Part shown: in pieces, positions 26,315-36,355 of the stretch | Layout: every line of letters begins with the position of its first letter | How positions within the stretch are numbered: position 1 is the first letter of the stretch | NCBI GenBank assembly: GCA_016198415.1 | Contig: JACQIO010000016.1 | Coordinates: 70,084 to 122,686 of the forward strand | Reading direction: 5' to 3' | Length of the DNA stretch: 52,603 bases | DNA from: Candidatus Berkelbacteria bacterium | GTDB taxonomy: Bacteria > Patescibacteriota > UBA1384 > JACPKC01 | Translations under genes and position numbers: made by a program | Notes under the pieces: generated by a model | Told to the model about the DNA's origin: nothing | Seen by the model: the letters and a program-made list of their open reading frames with translations, nothing else | The model's database searches: none

Positions 26315-27462
26315 ACGGATGGTGCGTCCTCCGTGGCTGTGTCTGCGTCTTGAGTTGGTTCAGGCGAGGGCGTGGCGTCGTCAGTCGCCGCCTCAGCCGC
26401 TGGCGGTTCGGCGTCCCCTCCCTCCTTCACGATGTCGAGACTCCAGCCAGTCAGCTTGCTCGCCAATCGGACGTTTTGGCCGCCTCGACCGATGGCGAGA
26501 GAGACCTGGTCTTCGGGGACATGGATCTTGGCTGAGGTGGTGTCCTTGTTCAGGATAATCTCGTCGACCTTGGCCGGCGAGAGCGAGTTGGCAATCAGTT
26601 TCTCAGTCTCCTCGTCCCAGAGGATGATGTCGATCTTCTCTTCTCCGAGCTCAGAAAGGACCGCCTGGACGCGGATGCCGCGTTGGCCAACGCACGATCC
26701 AACGGGATCCAGACCGTCCTGGTGGGCTGCCACCGCCAACTTGGTCCGAGAGCCAGCCTCTCGGGCGATCACCTCAATGGTGACGGTGCCGGACTGGAGC
26801 TCGGGTACCTCTTGCGTGAACAAGCCACGGATGAGGCCTGGGTGCGATCGAGAGACCAGAACCTTTGGGCCGCGATTGGTTTCCTCGACCCCCTTCACGT
26901 AGACCTTGAGTCGCTGGCCAATGTAGTAGCGCTCCTGGTGGACTTGGTCGGGCGGGAGCATGACGGCATTCAGTCGGCCGATGTTGATGACCACGTCCCG
27001 ACCCTCCAGCTGCTGCACCGTGCCGCTGACAATCTGACCTTCTTTGTCCTTGAACTCATCGTAGAGCATCGTTCGCTCGGCCTCGGCAATCCGCTGGATG
27101 ATGACTTGCTTGGCGGTTTGCGCAGCAATCCGGCCAAAGTCCGCGTGACGCGGGAGCGGCACAACCAGTTCTCCGCCCGCTGCAACTGAGGCATCCTGAA
27201 GCTTGGCCTCGGTGAGGTGGATCTGTCGTTCGGGCTCATCGATCTCCGTGTCATCCTCGAGGACCTCGTAGACCTTGAACATCTCCGTCTCCTGGATGTC
27301 GTCTCGATTGAGGCGAGCCCGGAGCACCTGGCCTGGTTTCCCGTAGTCTTTTCGGTAAGCGGCGGCCAGCGCTGATTCCACGGTCTCAATCACCGTCTCA
27401 ACGCTCAGTCCCCGCTCTTCCGCGAGTTCCTCAAGAGCCTGCATAAATGGCGAGTCTGCCAT
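26311..27462 (-). CDS. nusA: transcription termination/antitermination factor NusA
   Basis: N-terminal domain, S1 (GQIVSGTVQQLEGRDVVINIGRLNAVMLPPDQ), KH (DPVGSCVGQRGIRVQAVLSELGEEKIDIILW). Confidence 0.95.
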   Translation of the reverse strand: MADSPFMQALEELAEERGLSVETVIETVESALAAAYRKDYGKPGQVLRARLNRDDIQETEMFKVYEVLEDDTEIDEPERQIHLTEAKLQDASVAAGGELVVPLPRHADFGRIAAQTAKQVIIQRIAEAERTMLYDEFKDKEGQIVSGTVQQLEGRDVVINIGRLNAVMLPPDQVHQERYYIGQRLKVYVKGVEETNRGPKVLVSRSHPGLIRGLFTQEVPELQSGTVTIEVIAREAGSRTKLAVAAHQDGLDPVGSCVGQRGIRVQAVLSELGEEKIDIILWDEETEKLIANSLSPAKVDEIILNKDTTSAKIHVPEDQVSLAIGRGGQNVRLASKLTGWSLDIVKEGGDAEPPAAEAATDDATPSPEPTQDADTATEDAPSV

Positions 27463-27665
27463 GGGATCCTTCCTTTGTGATGAGTTCAGTATAGGTGCTC
27501 ACCTTGTGTGGAGCAAACAAAGACACCGCCGGCTGGCTGTGTCAACGGCAGTCTATCGATCCTACTCCAGCAAGGCAAGGGGCTGTTGTCGACGCGCCAG
27601 AATTTGCTAGGCTACAGTAGAGCTCAGGAGGGTGAGCCCGCAACTTAGGAAGGGGGTGACAGGCA

Positions 27666-27869
27666 ATGAAGATGAACACGCTCGATTGGATTGCGTGGAT
27701 TCTCGTGATCATTGGTGGTCTCAACTGGGGCCTGGTTGGTCTCTTTGAGTACAATCTCGTTGACGAACTCTTTGGCGTGGGTAGTGGCGTCAGCAAGGTG
27801 ATCTACGATCTCGTTGGCTTGAGTGCCATCTACATGTTGTTCATGGCTCCCAAGATGGGTGCCAAGTAG
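27666..27869 (+). CDS. DUF378 family small membrane protein
   Basis: LDWIAWILVIIGGLNWGLVGLFEYNLVDELFG. Confidence 0.9.
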   Translation: MKMNTLDWIAWILVIIGGLNWGLVGLFEYNLVDELFGVGSGVSKVIYDLVGLSAIYMLFMAPKMGAK

Positions 27870-27899
27870 CCCATTCCAGTCTCTGAGGAACGGCTTCAA

Positions 27900-27924
27900 C
27901 AAGGACGGTCCCTGACCGTCCTTG
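27900..27924. terminator. bidirectional terminator hairpin
   Basis: CAAGGACGGTC-CCT-GACCGTCCTTG between convergent genes. Confidence 0.8.
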
Positions 27925-27934
27925 TTCGTGCCCA

Positions 27935-28822
27935 TCAGTGACTGCGGATCTTTTGGCGGTCTACCAACACCAACCATGGAAACACCACGATCGCAGCGAG
28001 GATCCGGCCGAGACGCCACGGCTGGACGATCAGTCGCCAGAGCCACTCCAGGCCAAGTGATCGGATCCAATCTGGAGCGCGCTTGACCTGGCCCGAGATG
28101 AAGTCGAAGGCACCGCCGACCCCCATTGTCACGGGGACGCCGAGCTGGCGCCGGTGCTCAGACAGGAACTCGTCCTGGCGGGGCGCCCCAAAGGCAAGGA
28201 ATAGGACATCGGCTTGGGCGGAGCGGACGCGATCCAAGAAGCCCGCTACGTGCTCGTTGAAGTTGCCCTGCCGATGCCGTGGGTCGGGTGGGCCTTCTTC
28301 AGCCCCCGCGATGATGAGCCCGGGGTAGCGGGCTTTGAGGACAGCGGCGGCCCGCGCTGCGATCCCGGGTTGGCTGCCAGCCAGGTAGAGCCGCCAGCCT
28401 ACTGCCGCAGCCTGCTTGGCAATGCGATCAACGAGATCAGTTCCGGTAATCGTCTCCGGGAGGGGGTGAGCAAGAGACGCGTCCTGAGCCAGGAGGGCGA
28501 GCTCACTCCCCAGGAGCTGTCCGAACGCCAGGAGCGCTCGGGCTGGCTGCCAACCTGGCAGCGAGAGGCCCTGGAAGCGAGCCATCGCGCGGAGTCCAGC
28601 CCCATCCGGGATCCGAAGCTGGGCGTCTTTGAGGGCGTGCCGGAACGATCGATTGGTGCGGGCCGCAACGAGGAACTCCGGATTGACCGTCGCAATCTGA
28701 AGCGGCAGCCGTGCCTCGATGGCCTGACCGATGAGGCGAAGGGTCTCCTCGGTGGTGATGGCGTCAATCGGAATACCGAGGAGGCGAACGATTGGTCGGG
28801 CCACGGACGCTCCGTTCTTCAC
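27935..28822 (-). CDS. WecB/TagA/CpsF family glycosyltransferase
   Basis: ATVNPEFLVAARTN...DGAGLRAMARFQG...DVLFLAFGAPRQDEFL...GVGGAFDFISGQVKRAPDWIRSLGLEWLWRL. Confidence 0.94.
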   Translation of the reverse strand: MKNGASVARPIVRLLGIPIDAITTEETLRLIGQAIEARLPLQIATVNPEFLVAARTNRSFRHALKDAQLRIPDGAGLRAMARFQGLSLPGWQPARALLAFGQLLGSELALLAQDASLAHPLPETITGTDLVDRIAKQAAAVGWRLYLAGSQPGIAARAAAVLKARYPGLIIAGAEEGPPDPRHRQGNFNEHVAGFLDRVRSAQADVLFLAFGAPRQDEFLSEHRRQLGVPVTMGVGGAFDFISGQVKRAPDWIRSLGLEWLWRLIVQPWRLGRILAAIVVFPWLVLVDRQKIRSH

Positions 28823-29394
28823 TCCCGACTGACCGTGACTGACTGCATGGTGTCGCCGATGACTAGGGTGTCCACCGTTTCCATGCCGCTGGCGACCTCA
28901 CCAAAGATGGTGTACTGCGGGGGGAGGGCGGCATCCTCAAGGACAATGAAGAACTGGCTGCCGTTTGTATCCGGACCACGATTGGCCATTGCCACCGTGC
29001 CGCGGAGATATGGTCGGGTGACCGACTCATCCTCAAAGGTGTAGCCCGGTCCCCCAGTCCCGTCGCCTTCTGGGTCCCCGCCCTGGACCACAAAGGCCGG
29101 TTCCACCCGGTGGAACGTCAAGCCATCGTAGAATCCGTCCTCAGCCAGAAAGACAAAGTTGCTCACGGTCCGGGGTGCCTCATCCGGAAAAAACCGTATC
29201 GTGATCGTCCCCTTCTCAGTCACAATCGTGGCGCTGGTCTTCTGGATTTGGTCAGCGGACAGGATGCCGGGACTGGTCTCATACTGCTGGGTGGCTGGCG
29301 ACATAGGCTCCTCCTTGGTTGGTGCCGGCTTCGCGCAGCCGCCCAAGACGAGGGCAACGCCTGCCAGCAGATAGAGCAATGGGTAGTGTCTCAC
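28819..29394 (-). CDS. cyclophilin-type peptidyl-prolyl isomerase, lipoprotein
   Basis: Lipobox LVLGGC; FHRVEPAFVVQGGDPEGDGTGGPGYTFEDE...GSQFFIVL. Confidence 0.94.
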   Translation of the reverse strand: MRHYPLLYLLAGVALVLGGCAKPAPTKEEPMSPATQQYETSPGILSADQIQKTSATIVTEKGTITIRFFPDEAPRTVSNFVFLAEDGFYDGLTFHRVEPAFVVQGGDPEGDGTGGPGYTFEDESVTRPYLRGTVAMANRGPDTNGSQFFIVLEDAALPPQYTIFGEVASGMETVDTLVIGDTMQSVTVSRE

Positions 29395-29574
29395 ATGTCC
29401 TCCTTGTCGAGTTGGCTGCGGAGCGCGGACCGTTGCTCAGTCAGATCAAAGTATCCTTGGTACGAGATGGTGCGTCGGGCGACTGCCCCTGGGTTGTCGT
29501 CAGCTGGGAACTTGGTTGAGCGGTAGGCGTGCCTGCCGATAGCGTATCGCCTTTCGTCGCAAGGGACTAGTGGA

Positions 29575-30171
29575 TCACGTCTTGCTCTGGAACGTCAGGC
29601 GCTGGTAGATCTGACGGGTGAGTTCAACGTCGCGAGCGCAGTAGTCGTAGACGGCCTGGTGCTGACCCTTCAGATAGGCAGCGTAGACGAGCGAGCCGTC
29701 CATGCCCTGCTTTGAGCTGGCCAGCCCAAGAATCTTGGCGAGCTGATCGAGGCTCGTGCTCGGGGTGCTCCAATTGTCCCACTCACGCATCGTGTCAAAG
29801 ATGGGACTGGATCGGTACCGGGCAAACGAGAGTTGGTGGCTCGGCTTGATGCCGTGAATGATTGAGCGCTTGTAGATGAACGGGAGGTCAAACTCAAGAA
29901 TGTTATGGCCAATAAAGAGGGAGGCCTTGGCAACCATCTGCCAGAACTGGGTCAGCATCGCAGGCTCTTCCCCCTGGAGGACGCTCGCGGCGTCGTCGCC
30001 GAGGGCCAGACCAATACAATAGAGCCGTCCAAAGTTGCCGGAAAACGATGTCCCACGCCAGTACTCATCAAAGCTCGTGGCTCGACCCGGGCGGCGTTCG
30101 TAGAGTTCGCGGAGGAGCGGCTCAGTTTCCTTGGGGGCCGGTAGGGTTTCGATGTCAATCACTGCCTTCAC
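29575..30171 (-). CDS. RNase H-like 3'-5' exonuclease (PolB-exonuclease-like)
   Basis: VIDIETLPAP ... FIGHNILEFDLPFI ... YCARDVELTRQIYQRL (DEDD-type motifs). Confidence 0.82.
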   Translation of the reverse strand: MKAVIDIETLPAPKETEPLLRELYERRPGRATSFDEYWRGTSFSGNFGRLYCIGLALGDDAASVLQGEEPAMLTQFWQMVAKASLFIGHNILEFDLPFIYKRSIIHGIKPSHQLSFARYRSSPIFDTMREWDNWSTPSTSLDQLAKILGLASSKQGMDGSLVYAAYLKGQHQAVYDYCARDVELTRQIYQRLTFQSKT

Positions 30172-30398
30172 GCGGACTCCCCGGGCCCGGGTTCCAAGGG
30201 GCCCGACTTGGCTTGGATCGTTTGGAAGTGATGCTCCATCTTGGCTAACCGGCGCCTCGCGTCCGCAATCAAGGCAGACGTTGCGTCAAACAGCTTGAGA
30301 CTTTCCTCAAGCGAGGTGTGTGGGTCCTGAAGCCTGGTAACGTGTTCCTCAATCTGCTTCATGAGCGCGTCGAACGACTGGGGCTTTTGACTCGACAT
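30168..30398 (-). CDS. xseB: exodeoxyribonuclease VII small subunit
   Basis: SFDALMKQIEEHVTRLQDPHTSLEESLKLFDATSALIADARRRLAKME. Confidence 0.88.
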   Translation of the reverse strand: MSSQKPQSFDALMKQIEEHVTRLQDPHTSLEESLKLFDATSALIADARRRLAKMEHHFQTIQAKSGPLEPGPGESA

Positions 30399-31641
30399 AC
30401 TCGACCTCCGATATAAGTTGGCCATCACTGAGGTGTGTTCGCAGGCGAGTGCCAGGTTGGGCCTGGTCAACGCGTAGGACCACAGTAGCGGATTCGGCGA
30501 GTTCCGTGAATGAGTACCCTCGCGCCAGGACGCTGCGGGGATTGAGCGAGTGGCTCACCTCGTTCCAGCGATTCAGGTGCTGGTGGACCTGCCTCAGCTG
30601 GTCCGTGACGCGGCGAGTGGCGGTGCTGGCGAGTTCGTTCACCCGGTGTTCACGTTCGCTCTTCTGGTGGCCTCGAGCCACGAGAAGAGCGCGCAGTTGG
30701 TCGAGCTGCGTGTTGACGAACTGTCGAACCTGATCCAAGCGGAGTTCGAGTGCCGAAGCGCCAAGCGCGAGGAGCTCCCGGACTTCGCGCAGGCCCTCCC
30801 CTACCGTACTCAATGAACGGTCGTAGAGTGTATCAAGCTCGAGTGCGACCGTCGCCCGGTCAGGAACGGCCCGCTGAGCGGCATTGCTGGGGGTAGCAGC
30901 TCGAACATCGGCAACGAGTTCTGCAATCGTAACGTCCTGATCATGGCCGATCGCCGCGATGATCGGAACTCGGCTGGCAAAGATGGCTCGAGCTAACCGC
31001 TCGTCGTTGAATGCCGCCAGATCCTCCGCAGATCCACCACCCCGAGTCAGGATGATCACATCGACGGGTTTGTAGGCGGTCAACGTCGTCAGGGCGGCGA
31101 TCATCTCGCTCACGGCCGAGGCACCTTGCACCGTCACGGGGCAGAGGGAGAGCGTAAAATCGCCCCAGCGTTCTTCAAGGACGTGACGAACATCGCCCAA
31201 GGCGGCTCCTTCGGCTGAGGTCACCAGGCCAATGTGATGGGGGAAGCGGGGAAGGGGGCGCTTGTGGGAGGGATCGAACAGTCCTTCGGACCCGAGTTTC
31301 TCCACCATGAGGAGGTAGGCCCGTCGCAGGGCGCCCTCACCAACGAGTTCGATCGCCTCAACGCTCAACGAGAACCGACCATTCTTGCCGCGTAGCTTTG
31401 GACTGCCAAGGACGCGGACGTGCATCCCCTCCTCAAGGACGCTGCCGACGTTTCCCCGGAAGGCAAAGCACGACACCACGCTCTGCGCATCTTTGAGTTC
31501 AAAGAACAGGAACTTGTTCTGCCAGACTTTTGGTTGACTGAGTTCACCCTCAACCAGCACGACCCCGAGCTGCGTCTCGAGCAGCTCGTTGACGCGCTCA
31601 ACAAACTCTGACACGGAGTAGCGACGCGGTTGGATCGTCAC
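30349..31641 (-). CDS. xseA: exodeoxyribonuclease VII large subunit
   Basis: SVSEFVERVNELLE...VEGELSQPKVWQNKFLFFELKD...GLVTSAEGAALGDVRHVLEERWG...ILTRGGGSAEDLAAFNDERLARAIFASRVPIIAAIGHDQDVTIAELVADVRAATPSNAA. Confidence 0.96.
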   Translation of the reverse strand: MTIQPRRYSVSEFVERVNELLETQLGVVLVEGELSQPKVWQNKFLFFELKDAQSVVSCFAFRGNVGSVLEEGMHVRVLGSPKLRGKNGRFSLSVEAIELVGEGALRRAYLLMVEKLGSEGLFDPSHKRPLPRFPHHIGLVTSAEGAALGDVRHVLEERWGDFTLSLCPVTVQGASAVSEMIAALTTLTAYKPVDVIILTRGGGSAEDLAAFNDERLARAIFASRVPIIAAIGHDQDVTIAELVADVRAATPSNAAQRAVPDRATVALELDTLYDRSLSTVGEGLREVRELLALGASALELRLDQVRQFVNTQLDQLRALLVARGHQKSEREHRVNELASTATRRVTDQLRQVHQHLNRWNEVSHSLNPRSVLARGYSFTELAESATVVLRVDQAQPGTRLRTHLSDGQLISEVEYVESKAPVVRRAHEAD

Positions 31642-32078
31642 CGTTGACCCAGGTGATCAATGGCCCGCTCGATCACTGGATGGAGTGAGCGGTAGCGGAT
31701 GATGCCCCGCAGTTCTCGCGGAGAGACCCAGTGGATCCGCTGGATCCGCTCGACCTCGTTGATCTGGGCGTGTTGCCAGTCTGGTGCTTTGGCGAGGAAG
31801 TACTGCACGCGCTTATGGACCGTTTCCCCTGGGTGCTCCCAGCGATCGCGGTACCAGAAGTCGGTGTTCCCGAGCTCCGCCACAATCTCAAGCGCTGAGA
31901 GTCCCACCTCTTCCTTGGTTTCCCGTAAGGCAGCCTCCGGCACGCCCTCGTTCGGTTCGATCCGTCCTTTGGGAAATGCCCAGCGGCCGTACGAATCTTT
32001 AATGACGAGGACCTTGACGCCAGCCTGGGGGTGGTCCGAGAAGACCACTGCGCCAGCCGAAAACTCGTCACGGCTCAT
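31638..32078 (-). CDS. NUDIX hydrolase
   Basis: Nudix box GRIEPNEGVPEAALRETKEEVGL; start MSRDEFSAG. Confidence 0.93.
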   Translation of the reverse strand: MSRDEFSAGAVVFSDHPQAGVKVLVIKDSYGRWAFPKGRIEPNEGVPEAALRETKEEVGLSALEIVAELGNTDFWYRDRWEHPGETVHKRVQYFLAKAPDWQHAQINEVERIQRIHWVSPRELRGIIRYRSLHPVIERAIDHLGQR

Positions 32079-33211
32079 GGTTGGTCTGGCCCACGCGCGA
32101 CATCTTCCAGGATGTTGATGGTCTCCCGGGCGGCTCGCTCCCAGGTGAACTGGGCGGCTCGCTCGCGACCACGCAGGATACACCGGTTGCGCAGGCTCTC
32201 GTCATTGGCGAGCCGGAGGACGCCCTGGGCAATGGACGCAGCTTGCGTGGGATTGACGAGCACGGCAGCCTCACCTGCCACCTCGGCGAGTGAGCCGGTC
32301 CGACTGGTCACAACGGGAACTCCTGAGGCCATGGCTTCAAGGACTGGCATCCCGAAGCCCTCAAATAGCGAGGGGAAGACGAGGCTCTCACTGAATCGCA
32401 GCCACGCGGCGTGCTCCTGATCGGAGACGTATCCCAGGAGGAGAATGTCATTGCGAATCAGCTCGGGGAGCTCGGCCAGGAGGGTGGAGATTTCGTCGTA
32501 GCCATACCGGCCAGGCTTCCCGGCGAGCACGAGCTGGTGCGGGAGATGGTGTCGCTCCTTCAGGATTCTGAAGGCCCGGATCAGCTGGGCGGTGTTTTTC
32601 TTTCGCTCGAGACGACCAATTGAGTACAAGTAGGGTTGGGTGGCGCGCTGGACTGGGGTCGGTTGCTCGCGAATCGTGGGGGGACGGAACGTGTCGAGAT
32701 CAACACCGTGATAGACTACCTTGACTCGTTCGGCCGGAAGGCGGACTTGGTCAATGAGATCCTGCCCGGTTGCCTCGGACACGGCAATCAATCGGCGAGC
32801 CTTCCGAGTGGCTTGCCAGAGGGCCCAGCGTTGTTCCAGGCGCTCCCCCAGTGAATACTCGCTCGGAATGTGGAGGAAGGCGAGATCATGAATGGTGATC
32901 ACCGTGTGCCTGGGCGAGATCAGGGGGGCGGTATGAGCTGGAATGAAGAGCACATCTGGGTGTGGTTGGGTGAGGAACTCCCATGAAAGGCGAAGTTGCG
33001 TCCAGAAGCGCGGGAAGGGCATGACGCGCCAGTTCACATCTGCGGTGCCGGTTGCGAGGGCCTTTGATGGCCGACCGTGAGCGTAGATGGTGTAGCGGTG
33101 ATGCGGAGCAATCCGGAAGAGCGCGCAGAAGAGATGGTAGGTGTAGTGTTCGGTCCCGGTGTACTGGGTCTCTGCCAAGCGAGAGCCGTCGAGTCCAATA
33201 TGAAGCTGCAT
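32075..33211 (-). CDS. glycosyltransferase family 4
   Basis: YLYSIGRLERKKNTAQLIRAF...SLFEGFGMPVLEAMASGVPVVTSRTGSLAEVAGEAAVLV; start MQLHIGLDGS. Confidence 0.93.
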   Translation of the reverse strand: MQLHIGLDGSRLAETQYTGTEHYTYHLFCALFRIAPHHRYTIYAHGRPSKALATGTADVNWRVMPFPRFWTQLRLSWEFLTQPHPDVLFIPAHTAPLISPRHTVITIHDLAFLHIPSEYSLGERLEQRWALWQATRKARRLIAVSEATGQDLIDQVRLPAERVKVVYHGVDLDTFRPPTIREQPTPVQRATQPYLYSIGRLERKKNTAQLIRAFRILKERHHLPHQLVLAGKPGRYGYDEISTLLAELPELIRNDILLLGYVSDQEHAAWLRFSESLVFPSLFEGFGMPVLEAMASGVPVVTSRTGSLAEVAGEAAVLVNPTQAASIAQGVLRLANDESLRNRCILRGRERAAQFTWERAARETINILEDVARGPDQP

Positions 33212-33219
33212 CCGTTCTC

Positions 33220-34236
33220 CTACACCTTTGCCCACAACACGGAGCGCTTGTACGCATCGAGGTGCTCGGCCGCAATCCCGGTTCCTTTGACGGTGCACAG
33301 AACCGGCTCCTCGGCGAGTTGACACGGAACCCCTGTGACCTTGGTGAGTAGGTCATCGAGGCGCCGCATGAGCGATCCCCCGCCAGTCAGGACCACGCCC
33401 TTATCCATGACATCTGAGGCCAGCTCCGGGGGAGTCTTCTGGAGGACCTGTTTGACAGCCTCGATAATCTCCCCCAGTGGCTCCCGGACGGCCGTCACAA
33501 CGTCGCTCGAGTGGACGAGCACACTTTCCGGGAGACCGGTCACAGCATTTGAGCCAGAGACTTCCATCGTCAGTTCCTTCTTGAGGTTCATCGCGGCACC
33601 GATCTTCATCTTCACGTCCTCGGCGGTCCGCCGACCAATGAGAAGACTATACTTCTTACGAACGTAAGAAGCTATCGCGTCATCCATCGCGTTGCCTGCC
33701 ACGCGAACCGACGACGAGGCGACGACGTCACCCAGGGAAATCACCGCCACCTCAGATGTTCCACCCCCAATATCGATGACCATGTGCCCGCTCGGAGAGG
33801 CAATTGGGATGCCAGCACCGAGGGCGGCGGCGACCGGCTGCTTGATCACGTAGGCGGCCTTGGCACCGGCCGCAATGCAGGCATCGATGACGGCTCGCTG
33901 CTCGGTGTTGGTGGCACCGGCCGGCACGGAGATCACGATCTCGGGGCGGACGAAGCGAATCCGCCCTCCCAGCTTGTTCACAAAGTAGCGCAGCATCGCC
34001 TGGGTGACGCGGTAGTTGGCAATCACCCCGTCCTTCAGTGGGTGGGCGGCGACGATACTCTCAGGAGTTCGGCCAAGCATATCGCGCGCCTCTTGCCCAA
34101 TGGCCATGACCTGGTTGGTCTGTGCCTCGACCGCGACCACGGCCGGCTCGTTGATGACAATCCCCTGGCCAGGCACGTGGACCATCACATTCGTGGTGCC
34201 GAGGTCGATGGCCAATCGTCGTAAGAAAAGCGCCAT
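33220..34236 (-). CDS. mreB: rod shape-determining protein MreB
   Basis: AIDLGTTNVMVHVPGQGIVINEPAVVAVE...VIDIGGGTSEVAVISLGDVV...VVLTGGGSLMRRLDDLL. Confidence 0.96.
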   Translation of the reverse strand: MALFLRRLAIDLGTTNVMVHVPGQGIVINEPAVVAVEAQTNQVMAIGQEARDMLGRTPESIVAAHPLKDGVIANYRVTQAMLRYFVNKLGGRIRFVRPEIVISVPAGATNTEQRAVIDACIAAGAKAAYVIKQPVAAALGAGIPIASPSGHMVIDIGGGTSEVAVISLGDVVASSSVRVAGNAMDDAIASYVRKKYSLLIGRRTAEDVKMKIGAAMNLKKELTMEVSGSNAVTGLPESVLVHSSDVVTAVREPLGEIIEAVKQVLQKTPPELASDVMDKGVVLTGGGSLMRRLDDLLTKVTGVPCQLAEEPVLCTVKGTGIAAEHLDAYKRSVLWAKV

Positions 34237-34237
34237 G

Positions 34238-35557
34238 TCAGTGCTCGAATCGCGTGATGCTGGCGCCGAGTCGGGTCAGTTTCTCTTGGAGGCCCGTGCC
34301 ATAGCCTCGATCGAGATGATGAATGCCATGCAGGACGGAGGTGCCCTGAGCTGCCAGCGCGGCAATGAGGTGGGCCATCCCTGCTCGAATGTCGAGGAGC
34401 TCAAGTTCGGTGCCGTGAAGCTGACTGGGGCCATGGATCGTGGCGACGTGGGCATGACCTTTTCCGTCAAACCGACAGGGTACTGGCGAGCACCCGGAAG
34501 TGACCTCGATCATCGCACCCATGTGCCGGAAGTCTCGGACGTACCCAAACCGATCTTCAAAGACGGTTTCGTGGATGGTTGAGTCTCCGGTTGCGGTGAC
34601 GAGCACAACCGCACTTGGCTGCTGCCAATCACTGAGAAATCCCGGATGGACGCCGGTCGTGATGGTCGTGGCACGGAGTTGACGATGGTTGCCGCGGATG
34701 CGTAGATCGGATCCTTGCAGCTCGTAGTTGGCCCCAATCTCATCGAGGAACGGCCGGTACGCATCAATGGCTGCGAGCCCAGCCTGTTCAATCAGGATTT
34801 CTCCACGCGTGGCGAGCGCCAGGGCAATGTAGGAGACTGCCTCGATGCGGTCAGGCATCACCGTCCAGTCAGCCCCTCCAAGTTCCCTCGTGCCAGTGAT
34901 GACGTAGGTTCGCTCGGTGCGCTCAATGCGGGCACCCAGGGCACAGAGAAAGCGAACGAGTTCCAAGATCTCTGGTTCAATCGCGCCGTTCCTGAGCTCA
35001 GTAACGCCCTCGGCTGTGGTCGCCGCCAGGAGGACGTTCTCCGTGGCACCAACGCTCGGGAATGGGAGCTGGATCATCGCCCCCCGCAGTCGATCCGCCC
35101 TGAGGACGTAGAAGCGGCCCTGTTGCTCAACGTGCGCACCAAGCTTCGTGAGCGCATCCAGATGGAAGTCAATCGGTCGCAGGCCAATCCTGTCTCCACC
35201 AGGTGCTGGCAGGATTGCCCGTCCGGTTTTGCGCAAGAGCGGTCCGGCTGCCAGGATCGGGATTCGATTACTCGTGACCTGACGTAAGTCGAACTGGTTC
35301 AGGGATTGGGGATCGATGGTGAGGGTCTCTGCACGGCGCTCAATGTGGGCGCCGGTGGCCTGAATAATCCCTGAAACGATGTCAATCTCGCCAATCTCAG
35401 GAACGTTCTGGAGCGTGCATGGCTTTGAGGCGAGCAGCGATGCGATCATGAGCTTGTTGGCAAGATTCTTGGCACCGCTCAGCCGGACCGATCCAACGAG
35501 CGGTTGCCCACCTTCAATCACATATCGTCCCGGCGGATCGTGTAGAGCCATACACAT
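34238..35557 (-). CDS. murA: UDP-N-acetylglucosamine 1-carboxyvinyltransferase
   Basis: GGQPLVGSVRLSGAKNLANKLMIASLL...VGATENVLLAATTAEGVTEL...EPEILELVRFL. Confidence 0.92.
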   Translation of the reverse strand: MCMALHDPPGRYVIEGGQPLVGSVRLSGAKNLANKLMIASLLASKPCTLQNVPEIGEIDIVSGIIQATGAHIERRAETLTIDPQSLNQFDLRQVTSNRIPILAAGPLLRKTGRAILPAPGGDRIGLRPIDFHLDALTKLGAHVEQQGRFYVLRADRLRGAMIQLPFPSVGATENVLLAATTAEGVTELRNGAIEPEILELVRFLCALGARIERTERTYVITGTRELGGADWTVMPDRIEAVSYIALALATRGEILIEQAGLAAIDAYRPFLDEIGANYELQGSDLRIRGNHRQLRATTITTGVHPGFLSDWQQPSAVVLVTATGDSTIHETVFEDRFGYVRDFRHMGAMIEVTSGCSPVPCRFDGKGHAHVATIHGPSQLHGTELELLDIRAGMAHLIAALAAQGTSVLHGIHHLDRGYGTGLQEKLTRLGASITRFEH

Positions 35558-35629
35558 GGTAGACTACTGTGCGTGTCCAGCGGCCGCAAGGGATCTGGAC
35601 CGTACTACGTTCACTCGTTGGAGCAGACG

Positions 35630-36346
35630 ATGCCAAGCCATCGGTACTACAAACAGAAGAGTCTTTGGGAGATTGGAGCGAGCGTGCTCCTCTTTGGGCT
35701 GACTGCCCTGACAAGTAGCATTCTGCTTCTCCAGGCCAACGGGTACTGGATCGATTTCCAGGAGCTCTCGGTCCAGAAGATGGGCCTCCTAGTCTTGCGC
35801 TACGCTCCCTCGGACGCAGTGGTCATCGTGGCCGACACCGAGTCACGTTCGTTTCGGGGAGAGTACGCGGAAGTCCTGCCTCCTGGGGTCTATGATGTGA
35901 CAATCACTAAGCTTGGCTACCACGCATGGCAACGGACCGCTGCCATCCATCCCGGAGCCGCGACGAGCTTCTTGAATCGAGAGCTCTTTCTCCAGTCGCC
36001 CGTTCTCCTCGCAACGACCTCACCTGACCCGACCGACGTGACCACCCCGGTGATTGGTGCTGGTCTACTGGTACGAGAGAACGAGCTTTGGATCCACCGT
36101 GAAGACGCAGCCTTGCAGCTGGTGACGCGCCTATCCCGGCCGATTCGTTCAGCAGTGCGGACGAGCGATCAGACGCTGGCCTATCAGGTGGAAAACGAGA
36201 TCCACGTCATCGATGAGGATGGGCGGAATGACCGAGTGCTCTTCCAGTTGCCGGATGACCGAGAACGGCGGATTCGGAGTCTTGACGGTGGGCGCCGCAT
36301 CCGTCTTATTGAGGCAGACGTGGTCGAGGAGTACCAGATTCAGTGA
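35630..36346 (+). CDS. membrane-anchored PEGA-like domain protein
   Basis: N-terminal TM; FRGEYAEVLPPGVYDVTITKLGYHAWQRTAAIHPG PEGA-like. Confidence 0.65.
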   Translation: MPSHRYYKQKSLWEIGASVLLFGLTALTSSILLLQANGYWIDFQELSVQKMGLLVLRYAPSDAVVIVADTESRSFRGEYAEVLPPGVYDVTITKLGYHAWQRTAAIHPGAATSFLNRELFLQSPVLLATTSPDPTDVTTPVIGAGLLVRENELWIHREDAALQLVTRLSRPIRSAVRTSDQTLAYQVENEIHVIDEDGRNDRVLFQLPDDRERRIRSLDGGRRIRLIEADVVEEYQIQ

Positions 36347-36355
36347 CCGGCCGGT